This document shows positions 7,474 to 14,066 of a stretch of DNA of 64,000 nucleotides, one piece after another. Each line of letters opens with the position of its first letter. The first letter of the stretch is position 1. The notes below the pieces were generated by a model, which saw only the letters and a list, made by a program, of their open reading frames with translations, was not told where the DNA came from and made no database searches. The position numbers and the translations under genes are program-made. The stretch comes from Akkermansia muciniphila. GTDB lineage: Bacteria > Verrucomicrobiota > Verrucomicrobiia > Verrucomicrobiales > DEV007. Location: contig CAMCXS010000004.1 of the NCBI GenBank assembly GCA_945883495.1, positions 62,001 through 126,000 on the forward strand, in the 5' to 3' direction.

Positions 7474-7740
7474 CTCCCGCCCTGGCGGGAGTGTGTTCTC
7501 CTCGTCCGGTGCGGCTTCCCGCGGCGGCGGGAACGTGTTCCCCTCGTCCGGCGCGGCACCCCGCAGCGGCGGGAGTGTGCTCTCCTGGTCCGTTGCCGCT
7601 CCCGCGCGGGTGGGAACATGCTTCCCTCGTCCGGTGCACGTTCCCGCGCTCGCGGGAAAGCGTCTCCCCCGTGGGGCGCAGGTTCCCGCCAGCGCGGGAA
7701 GTGTTTTCCCCGAGGTAGACGCGCTCCCGCCCGCGGAATC
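7474..7740. repeat. tandem array of seven 41-42 bp hairpin units
   Basis: Seven degenerate units begin at about 7475, 7516, 7558, 7599, 7640, 7682 and 7723. Each has a palindrome of the form (T)TCCCGC-N4-GCGGGA(A), followed by a semi-conserved spacer such as GTGTTCTCCTCGTCCGGTGC. Palindrome arms covary between units (for example TTCCCGC/GCGGGAA versus CTCCCGCC/GGCGGGAG), which argues for selection or copying of a structure. The period of 41-42 shifts frame from unit to unit, so the open frames across it are not coding. Confidence 0.75.
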
Positions 7741-7787
7741 GTCCACCGGACGCCGGAAGGACAGCTCTCCGTGTCTGGCCACCAGAT

Positions 7788-7815
7788 TCTTTGTGCCTTC
7801 GCGGCTTTGTGCGAG
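7788..7815. repeat. dispersed CTTTGTGCC-type intergenic repeat
   Basis: The segment reads TTCTTTGTGCCTTCGCGGCT followed by TTGTGCGAG. Similar segments occur in the window at 21200-21230 and, inverted, at 21321-21351. They share alternating CTTTG/CTCTG and GCG blocks ending in GCGAG. This kind of sequence is a common intergenic repeat in many environmental bacteria. Confidence 0.4.
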
Positions 7816-7836
7816 CCCAAACCATTCCCGGATTTC

Positions 7837-7975
7837 GCCTCAGACATCCTGAGGCGCCGGGAAACGAGATGAACCGGTGATTCCGTTCAAGCCGGATCGG
7901 CACTGATGAAGCCCGATGGGCTTCCGGATCCAAGCCCAGGGTTGCGGGGAACCCTGGGACACCATCCGCAGCCCC
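7837..7975. repeat. second copy of the 7264-7394 direct repeat
   Basis: Starts with the same CTCAGACATCCTGA (7838 on) and runs in parallel with 7264-7394 through GAGATGAACCGGTGAT, GAAGCCCGATGGGCTTCC and ACCCTGGGACACCATC. It lacks the right-hand terminal inverted repeat of the first copy. It contains an internal 9-bp palindrome, CCCAGGGTT (7935-7943) with AACCCTGGG (7950-7958). The two copies bracket the hairpin array. Confidence 0.7.
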
Positions 7976-7979
7976 GGTT

Positions 7980-8042
7980 CCAACCCCGAAGGCGGTTGCG
8001 GACTCGCGCACCGTGCACCTCCGCAACCACCTTCGGGGTTGG
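7980..8042. repeat. long inverted repeat (22-bp arms, one mismatch)
   Basis: The arms at 7980-8001 and 8021-8042 are complementary at 21 of 22 positions, beginning CCAACCCCGAAGG and ending CCTTCGGGGTTGG, with a 19-nt loop that contains GTGCAC. An AGATTTTCTTG stretch follows, so weak terminator activity is possible. It could also be another small repeat element. Nothing coding is seen from 7279 to 8245. Confidence 0.6.
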
Positions 8043-8245
8043 AAGATTTTCTTGTCCGGTAACCCCAGGGTTTTGCAAACCCAGGGCTGGAATGGGCAAG
8101 CCTTCCAGGCTTGAGCCAGCTTGGCTCATTCCGTTTCCTCACCACCACTTGATCCGGCGTCTAAAGGAGACGCCGTTTGGTGCTTTTCCTGTCAGGTTGC
8201 GCGGCTTCTGGCGTCCGAGGTTTGACCCCGGATCCACCTTTTTCC

Positions 8246-9577
8246 ATGAAGCACCTCCTCATCCTCGCCAGCTTGGCCACGCCGATCCTTCCGCAGCTCA
8301 AGGCCGATGACTGGCCGCATTGGCTGGGGCCGGAGCGGGACGGGATTTGGCGGGAGATTGGGATCGCGGAGACCTTTCCGGAGGGAGGCCCCAAGGTGTC
8401 GTGGCGAGCCCCCGTGGCGCATGGCTACAGCAGTCCGGCGGTGGCGGATGGCTTGGTTTTCGTGACCGATTATGAGATCACCTCCGGGGAGATTGTAAAC
8501 AACCCGGGCGGCCGCATCCCTTTGCAAGGCCGGGAGCGGGTGCATGCCTTGGATCTTGCCACTGGTGCCGTCGTTTGGACGCATGCCACGGAACGGGCCT
8601 ACAATCTCTCTTACCCCGGTGGACCGCGCGCTATGCCAGCGATCAGCGAGGGCAAGGTCTACGTCATCGGCGCGGAAGGGGATTTGCTCTGCCTCGACGC
8701 CAAGAGCGGTTCGCTGCTCTGGAGCAAAGACCTGCAAAAGGAATACAAAACGGTCAGCCCGTTCTGGGGCTTCTCCGCCCATCCGCTGGTGATCGGCGAT
8801 ACCCTTTACTGCGTCGTGGGAGGGGAGGGCAGCGTGGCGGTGGCGTTCGACAAACTCACGGGCACGGAGAAGTGGCGGGCGCTTTCCGCCGCGGAGCCGG
8901 GCTATTGTCCGCCTACGATGATCCGCCACGCCGGAGTCGACCAGCTCCTCATCTGGCACCCGGAATCCCTCAATTCGCTCAACCCGAAGGACGGCTCCGT
9001 CCACTGGTCTCTCCCGCTGAAGCCGCAGTATGGCATGTCCATCATGGCGCCCCGGAAGGAGGGCAAGATTCTCTTCGCCAGCGGGATCGGCCGGGTCGGG
9101 GCAGCGATTGAGCTGGACGACGCGGCTCCGGCGGCCAAGTTTCATTGGAAAGCCAAGCCGAAAGAAGCAGTCTTCTGCGCCAACAGCTCTCCGGTCATTG
9201 TGAACGGGGTGATCTACGGGTGCGACATCGATTCCAGCACCTTAACCGCGGCGCGGCTGGCGGATGGAGAACGCCTTTGGCAAACCCAAGACCCGGTCTT
9301 CGGCAAAGGCGCGAACGTTGGCGATGCCCGGCACGGCACGGTGTTTTTGACCCGGCACGAAGCGTCTGGGAAGTTCTTCCTCTTCTCCGAGACGGGCGAC
9401 TTTATTCTGGCCAGCCTCAGCCCCGAGGGATACCAGGAAATCGCCCGGGCTCACTTAATCGAGCCGACCAATGAAGCGTTCGGCAGGCCCGTAGTCTGGG
9501 CCGCGCCCGCGTTTGCCGGGAAGTCGGTTCTGCTGCGCAATGACAAGGAGATTGTGCGGGTGAACCTGGCCCAGTGA
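8246..9577 (+). CDS. secreted PQQ-like beta-propeller protein
   Basis: 443 residues from the ATG at 8246. A Sec signal peptide (MKHLLILASLATPILPQLKA) precedes DDWPHWLGPERDGIWRE, the W-P-x-(F/W)-R/LGPxRxG entry motif typical of outer-membrane-biogenesis-like PQQ propellers in PVC bacteria. Blade motifs follow: VHALDLATGAVVWTHAT, LLCLDAKSGSLLWSKDL, VAFDKLTGTEKWRAL, LNPKDGSVHWSLPL and AARLADGERLWQTQ. Catalytic PQQ-dehydrogenase residues are not evident, so it is probably a binding or scaffold protein. An upstream in-frame start (8177) exists but would bury the signal peptide. Confidence 0.85.
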   Translation: MKHLLILASLATPILPQLKADDWPHWLGPERDGIWREIGIAETFPEGGPKVSWRAPVAHGYSSPAVADGLVFVTDYEITSGEIVNNPGGRIPLQGRERVHALDLATGAVVWTHATERAYNLSYPGGPRAMPAISEGKVYVIGAEGDLLCLDAKSGSLLWSKDLQKEYKTVSPFWGFSAHPLVIGDTLYCVVGGEGSVAVAFDKLTGTEKWRALSAAEPGYCPPTMIRHAGVDQLLIWHPESLNSLNPKDGSVHWSLPLKPQYGMSIMAPRKEGKILFASGIGRVGAAIELDDAAPAAKFHWKAKPKEAVFCANSSPVIVNGVIYGCDIDSSTLTAARLADGERLWQTQDPVFGKGANVGDARHGTVFLTRHEASGKFFLFSETGDFILASLSPEGYQEIARAHLIEPTNEAFGRPVVWAAPAFAGKSVLLRNDKEIVRVNLAQ

Positions 9578-9614
9578 CGTGCCGCACTGCGGACGGACGG
9601 ACGGCCTCGGTTTC

Positions 9615-10010
9615 CTACGCGCTTGCGCCTTGCTCGTCCTCTTCGTCCGGCGGGAAAAAATAGAAGATCAGGGATGCGCCGCAGTCCAAGGCCTCGTCCA
9701 TGGTCTCGTAAATCTCCTCAAGCTCATCCTCGTCGAAGTCTTCCGTGGAGTAGGCATCGCGGCCCGCCAGTTCCCAATCTTCAATGCGGACGGGCGTCCA
9801 GTGCTCTTCCTGTATGAGTTCGATGGCCCGGATCTCGGCCGTGCGGAGATCGTCCGCGTCGATCCAGCAGTTGATGACCGCTCCGGAAAATTCCGCCGCA
9901 TCCTCGGCCTCCGGCATCGGCGTGGCCTCGATTTGGATCCGAAAGAGTTCTCCCTCCTTGGTGCGAACGACGGGAGGAATGGTATCGGCGAATAAGTTGG
10001 TGGGTTCCAT
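9615..10010 (-). CDS. acidic hypothetical protein
   Basis: 131 residues from the ATG at 10010 (MEPTNLFADTIPPVV). Very acidic in its second half (YSTEDFDEDELEEIYETMDEAL and the C-terminal PPDEEDEQGASA), with a mixed strand/helix pattern at the front (LFRIQIEATPMPEAEDAAEF). No signal peptide or known motif was recognised. It ends 37 bp from the convergent propeller gene and lies just downstream of the beta-helix gene, with which it may be cotranscribed. Codon use matches its neighbours. Confidence 0.65.
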   Translation of the reverse strand: MEPTNLFADTIPPVVRTKEGELFRIQIEATPMPEAEDAAEFSGAVINCWIDADDLRTAEIRAIELIQEEHWTPVRIEDWELAGRDAYSTEDFDEDELEEIYETMDEALDCGASLIFYFFPPDEEDEQGASA

Positions 10011-10026
10011 GTTGTCTCTGGGCCCT

Positions 10027-11100
10027 CTACGGCCGGGGATCAGTCCCATATCGTCCCGCGTTTTCTTCGACCGGCAAGTGCGGTTTCGAACGATCCGGGC
10101 GATCTTCGGCGAACCACTGGTTGTGTTCAAAGCCAAATGTCTCCGGCGCCGTGTTCGGTCCCACATTGACCTCGACCTGAACCTGCGCCCGGTGGAAGAC
10201 AATGCGGTTGTCCGAGATTCGCACGTTGCGGCAGGGGGCGAAACCGTCGGCCTTGGTTTCCTGGAGAATGCGGAAGATCCATTTCTCGGGAAAAAGGATC
10301 GTGTTGCTGGTAAACTCACCGCCGTCCACGCCGACGAAGGCCGCGGCGCACAGTCCGCCTTCGATCACGCAGTCGCGGACGGTCAAGTTCCGGCCTTCCC
10401 ATTTTGCATCGGGAGGGCGGAAGTAATCCAGACCTGTGGAGCCGCCGATGTTCAACGGACGTTGGCCAGCGTTTTGGAACCGGCAGCCTTCCACCACGAT
10501 GTCGCTGGTGCCGCCTTTGAGTTGAATCCCGGCGCTCGCGCTGAAACCCGGTTTGCCGATGAGTTGGCACCCGGTGATGCGGGATTGATGACAGCCCACG
10601 AAGTCGATGCCTTGTCCGCCCCAACCGCTGATCTTGCAGTCCCGGATCGTGAGATTCTCCAAGCCGCTGCATTTGATTCCGTCGTGATTTCCGGTTGGGC
10701 CAATGTCGAGAACCTGAAGGTTTTCCAGCGTGATCCCTTTGACGGGCTGGGTGCGCTCGCCGCCGTCGTCCAGGTTGAGTCCGTTGCGCTTCTGCCCGCG
10801 GATGACAAGGTGGCGAAGAGTCAGGCCGTCGCAGCGGGAGAACTGCAAGCCGGTCTCACCGCCCACAATCCGCGGCGGCGTGGCGGAATCCAGGGCTTCC
10901 ACCGTCAGTTGCCCGATTTCACGGATGTGGTGTCCGCCAGGGTAGTCGCCAGGGGCGATCTGGACACGGTCGCCTGTGGCCACGCTCGCGAGTGTCTCGC
11001 GGAGCTCGGTGGGGGAGCGGACGATCCACTCTTTGGCATTGGCGGGAGGCCCGATCAAAAGGGGCAGCAAGGCCGCGATGGAGCTTCGGAGAACATTCAT
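10027..11100 (-). CDS. secreted right-handed parallel beta-helix protein
   Basis: 357 residues with a signal peptide (MNVLRSSIAALLPLLIGPPANA). The start matches the PbH1/pectate-lyase-like fold: RSPTELRETLASVATGDRVQIAPGDY. Tandem rungs follow, with repeating (V/I)xx(C/N)xI or L(T/V)(I/V)RDC: LENLTIRDCKISG, HQSRITGCQLIG, DIVVEGCRFQN, NLTVRDCVIEG and NVRISDNRIVF. It probably acts on or binds polysaccharide. It is preceded upstream by an AraC-type regulator in the same orientation (55 bp), which may control it. Confidence 0.8.
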   Translation of the reverse strand: MNVLRSSIAALLPLLIGPPANAKEWIVRSPTELRETLASVATGDRVQIAPGDYPGGHHIREIGQLTVEALDSATPPRIVGGETGLQFSRCDGLTLRHLVIRGQKRNGLNLDDGGERTQPVKGITLENLQVLDIGPTGNHDGIKCSGLENLTIRDCKISGWGGQGIDFVGCHQSRITGCQLIGKPGFSASAGIQLKGGTSDIVVEGCRFQNAGQRPLNIGGSTGLDYFRPPDAKWEGRNLTVRDCVIEGGLCAAAFVGVDGGEFTSNTILFPEKWIFRILQETKADGFAPCRNVRISDNRIVFHRAQVQVEVNVGPNTAPETFGFEHNQWFAEDRPDRSKPHLPVEENAGRYGTDPRP

Positions 11101-11155
11101 GCGCTTTGCTTCGCCACGGTGCCGAGGCAAGCTAGCTTTCACACGATTTCGAGCT

Positions 11156-11953
11156 TCACGATCGACTCCGGTACAGCAGTGGCGACACGCCGATGCGCTT
11201 TTTGAAATGCTGCGCGAAGCGGCTCTGGTCGAGGAATCCGCATTGGCTGGCGATTTCCGCGGAACTGCATCTGGTCTGTTCCAATAACTTGGCGGCGGCC
11301 AGGACCCGGGTGCGGATGAGAAATTCCTGAGGGGTGATGCCGAAGGCGTCTTGGAAGCGGCGTTGCAGTTGGCGCAAGGACTGTCCGCAGGCGGTCGCCA
11401 CATCCGCGATGCGCAAGGGCTTGGCGAAGTCGCTGCGAATGATGGCCACTGCTTTGGCTACCGTTTGAAAAGTGGGCAAGCGACGCTCGGTTTCGTCCGG
11501 TCGCCGGAGTAGACCCATTACGCCTTGAATCTCCCCGGCGCGATCACGCAACGGGAGCTTGGTCACCAAAAACCAGTCAGGCAGTCCTTGCCGATCCCAC
11601 CAGAGCTCGATCCGGTCGAGCATCGGGGATTGTCCGGAAAGAATCAGCCGGTCGTCATCGACGTAAGTTTGGGCCATGCTGCCGGGATTGAGATCGAAAT
11701 CGGTCCTGCCCAGGATCTCCGATTCGTCGCTCATTGAGTAGCGCTCAAGCAGGCTGCGGCTGGCGAACATGACGTGACCCTGGCGATTCTTGGCGAAGAA
11801 ATGGACGCCTGGAATGCAGTCGAATAATCGGGCAAACCCAGTGACGTGATCCAGCGATGCGAGCCATTCGGAGCGGAATGCTGCCCACTCGCGAACGGCT
11901 TGTGGGGAACGCTGGGAACGTTCGAGCGGTTTTAGCGGAGTCGCATTTCGCAC
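11156..11953 (-). CDS. AraC-family regulator with N-terminal PAS domain
   Basis: 265 residues from a GTG at 11953. Residues ~40-150 look like a PAS sensor (LFDCIPGVHFFAKNRQGHVMFAS, GRTDFDLNPGSMA, then LPLRDRAGEIQGVMGLLR). Residues ~165-262 form two helix-turn-helix units of the AraC type: LRIADVATACGQSLRQLQRRFQDAFGITPQEFLIRTRV, then SSAEIASQCGFLDQSRFAQHFKKRIGVSPLLYR. In this PVC-type architecture the regulator often sits beside sugar-utilisation genes; here the next gene is the beta-helix protein. The ligand is unknown. Confidence 0.88.
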   Translation of the reverse strand: MRNATPLKPLERSQRSPQAVREWAAFRSEWLASLDHVTGFARLFDCIPGVHFFAKNRQGHVMFASRSLLERYSMSDESEILGRTDFDLNPGSMAQTYVDDDRLILSGQSPMLDRIELWWDRQGLPDWFLVTKLPLRDRAGEIQGVMGLLRRPDETERRLPTFQTVAKAVAIIRSDFAKPLRIADVATACGQSLRQLQRRFQDAFGITPQEFLIRTRVLAAAKLLEQTRCSSAEIASQCGFLDQSRFAQHFKKRIGVSPLLYRSRS

Positions 11954-12004
11954 GAGACAATCGTGGACGCTGCGCGCGATTTCTCAAGCCCAAGGGGCGT
12001 AATC

Positions 12005-12286
12005 TCAGCTCATCACCAAGATTACGTCCGCCTGTTCTTCCGCGGAGAGCTGCAGGGGACACGATGGAGGCACTTCGAGCTGGTCGCCTTCCTGGAGGCG
12101 CCGGAGGCAGGTTCCAACGTGGGCGCAAACACTGCCGTAGGTGACGATCAGCCTGAGGTCGACGGGGAGACAGGCATCGAATCTTGCTGCATTCCCGGAC
12201 AGGCCAACGAGATGCGCCTCGACGCAGTGATTGCGGAAGAGGCAACGGTGAGGGCAAGAGCCGAAGCGGAGGTGCTCAGCGTTCAT
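12005..12286 (-). CDS. small cysteine-rich hypothetical protein, Fur-box operon gene 2
   Basis: 93 residues, ATG at 12286 overlapping the stop of the preceding small gene (ATGA). Seven or so cysteines, including FGSCPHRCLFRNHC and VCAHVGTC, then LRRLQEGDQLEV and a closing AEEQADVILVMS. The end has a faint resemblance to the C-terminal strand of FeoA-like SH3 proteins, too weak to name it. Translational coupling to the upstream gene and the Fur-box-like site suggest an iron-related role; this is inference. Confidence 0.5.
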   Translation of the reverse strand: MNAEHLRFGSCPHRCLFRNHCVEAHLVGLSGNAARFDACLPVDLRLIVTYGSVCAHVGTCLRRLQEGDQLEVPPSCPLQLSAEEQADVILVMS

Positions 12287-12486
12287 CGCGATGTCGAGGT
12301 TGGGCTGCTTCTCAAAAGCTGAGAACCGAGCTGAGTCTGCAAAGACATGTGGGCCGCCAAAGCCATCTTCTCCTTCAACGTGCGGGCCTGTCGGCTGAGT
12401 TGCCGCAGCTGTTCAAGCCTCGCGGTCACCGCAGGGTTCAATCGCGGAGCCGGGGTGAGGCGGGCATCGACATTTGAGTAATTCAT
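12283..12486 (-). CDS. small hypothetical protein, Fur-box operon gene 1
   Basis: 67 residues from the ATG at 12486 (MNYSNVDARLTPAPRLNPAV); a TTG at 12498 is an alternative start. Predicted helical centre, LEQLRQLSRQARTLKEKMALAAHMSLQTQLG. No known motif. It starts 48 bp from a Fur-box-like 19-mer and its stop overlaps the start of the next small gene, so the two look like a two-gene iron-responsive operon. Confidence 0.5.
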   Translation of the reverse strand: MNYSNVDARLTPAPRLNPAVTARLEQLRQLSRQARTLKEKMALAAHMSLQTQLGSQLLRSSPTSTSR

Positions 12487-12533
12487 GGTGTGGAACAAGG
12501 AGCCTTGAATCGGAAGCTTGGCAAGCCGTTTTC

Positions 12534-12552
12534 GAGACTGAGTCTCATTATC
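12534..12552 (-). promoter_or_regulatory. Fur-box-like operator
   Basis: The minus strand reads GATAATGAGACTCAGTCTC, which agrees with the classic 19-bp Fur consensus GATAATGATAATCATTATC at 15 of 19 positions, and it is preceded by AAAAT. It lies 48 bp before the ATG of the small gene at 12486, a normal operator position. It is also about 35 bp from the 3' end of the DUF1501 gene, but that gene points away. Real binding by Fur is inferred. Confidence 0.6.
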
Positions 12553-12586
12553 ATTTTGTCCGAGGCGTTCGATTGGTCAAGCCGCG

Positions 12587-14059
12587 TTAGGCCAACCAGG
12601 CATTCACCACTTTTCCCGCCACGTCCGTGAGGCGGAAATCGCGTCCCTGAAACCGGTGGGTCAGACGAAGGTGATCCAGGCCGAAGAGGTGGAGCATGGT
12701 GGCATGAAAGTCATTGATGTGGACCGGGTCTCTGGTGATGCTCCAGCCGATCTCGTCCGTTTCGCCATAGGTCAGTCCGCCCTTCAATCCACCGCCAGCC
12801 ATGAGGATGGTAAACGCCGAGGGATGGTGATCCCGGCCAGTGACGTTCTTGCTGCCGCCCCGGTTTTCTCCCAATGGCGTGCGGCCGAATTCCCCAGCGA
12901 CGACGACGAGGGTTTTTTCAAGGAGGCCGCGCTCCTTGAGATCTTTGATCAAGGCGGCAATCGGCTGGTCGGCCATACCGGCGTTGAAGCGGAGTTCGTT
13001 GTCGAGATTGGAGTGGTGGTCCCACGACGCATGGATCACGTTCACGAAGCGGACGCCGCGTTCCACGAGGCGGCGGGCAAGGAGGCAGTTGCGAGCGTAA
13101 TTCCGGTATTGGCCAGGACCTCCGGCGCGGTCGGCTTTGACTTTCATGTCCTCGCGATCGACGCCATACGCCGCCAACGTGGCGGGTGATTCATCGGAGA
13201 GATCGATCAATTCCGGCGCGGTGGACTGCATCCGAAATGCCAGTTCGTAGGCAGCGATGCGGGAAGCGATCTCTGGATCTTGGGCGGCGGCGAAGCGTTC
13301 GTGATTGAGGCGGGCGAGGGCGTCGAGCCCTTTGCGCTGCAATTCCGCGGGAAGTCCGTCTGGGTTACGGAGGTTGAGGACGGGATCACCTTCGTTGCGG
13401 AAGGGGACGCCGGCGAAGACGCTGGGAAGGAAACCGGATTGCCACATGGAGGCGCCCGCGCTGCCTCCGCGTCCGGCGCTGAGGACTACGTAGCCGGGGA
13501 GATTGCGCGATGCGCTGCCCAATCCGTAGGTGAGCCAGGAGCCCATGGTGGGGAGGCCAAAGGTGGACCGGCCGCAGGCGAGAACGAGTTGAGCCGGGTG
13601 ATGGTTGAACTGATCCGTGTGCATGGAGCGCACCTGGACCAAATCATCGGCACAAGAGGCTAGGTGGGGGAGGAGATCGCTGAATTCCATTCCGCTCTGG
13701 CCATGCCTCGCGAATTGGCGCGGGGAACCCATAAGCACAGCGGATTCCTTTTTGATGAAGGCGAAGCGGACGTTCTTGGTAAGGGATTCCGGAAGCGGTT
13801 GGCCGTTGAGTTCGTTGAGCTTGGGTTTCGGATCGTAGAGATCGAGTTGGCTCGGCGCGCCCTCCATGAAGATGAAGATGCAATTCTCCGCCCGGGCCGG
13901 GAAGTGCGGCTGGCGCGGCATCAGGGGATCGGCGGATTCGGAGGCGAGGACACGATCTTCGGTGAGCATGGACCCCAAGGCGAGGGCGCCCAGGCCATTG
14001 GCGGTGGTGGTGAAAAATTCGCGGCGGGCGAGGAAGGCGGCGTGTTCGAGGGGATTCAT
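12587..14059 (-). CDS. DUF1501 domain protein (sulfatase-like, secreted)
   Basis: 490 residues starting MNPLEHAAFLARREFFTTTANGLG, a Tat-type signal region with an RREFF motif typical of DUF1501. The alkaline-phosphatase-like fold signs follow: CIFIFMEGAPSQLDLYDPKP, GMEFSDLLPHLASCADDLVQVRSMHTDQFNHHPAQL, VVVAGEFGRTP and GRDHHPSAFTILMAGGGLKGG. DUF1501 proteins in PVC bacteria are nearly always paired with a DUF1549/DUF1553 cytochrome protein, as here (8 bp upstream). The substrate is not established; a periplasmic role in polysaccharide or amine use is commonly guessed. Confidence 0.9.
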   Translation of the reverse strand: MNPLEHAAFLARREFFTTTANGLGALALGSMLTEDRVLASESADPLMPRQPHFPARAENCIFIFMEGAPSQLDLYDPKPKLNELNGQPLPESLTKNVRFAFIKKESAVLMGSPRQFARHGQSGMEFSDLLPHLASCADDLVQVRSMHTDQFNHHPAQLVLACGRSTFGLPTMGSWLTYGLGSASRNLPGYVVLSAGRGGSAGASMWQSGFLPSVFAGVPFRNEGDPVLNLRNPDGLPAELQRKGLDALARLNHERFAAAQDPEIASRIAAYELAFRMQSTAPELIDLSDESPATLAAYGVDREDMKVKADRAGGPGQYRNYARNCLLARRLVERGVRFVNVIHASWDHHSNLDNELRFNAGMADQPIAALIKDLKERGLLEKTLVVVAGEFGRTPLGENRGGSKNVTGRDHHPSAFTILMAGGGLKGGLTYGETDEIGWSITRDPVHINDFHATMLHLFGLDHLRLTHRFQGRDFRLTDVAGKVVNAWLA

Positions 14060-14066
14060 GATGAGC

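Noticed and set aside
7474-7740. CRISPR array
   Set aside because: The units are tandem with no unique spacers, and no cas genes are in the window.
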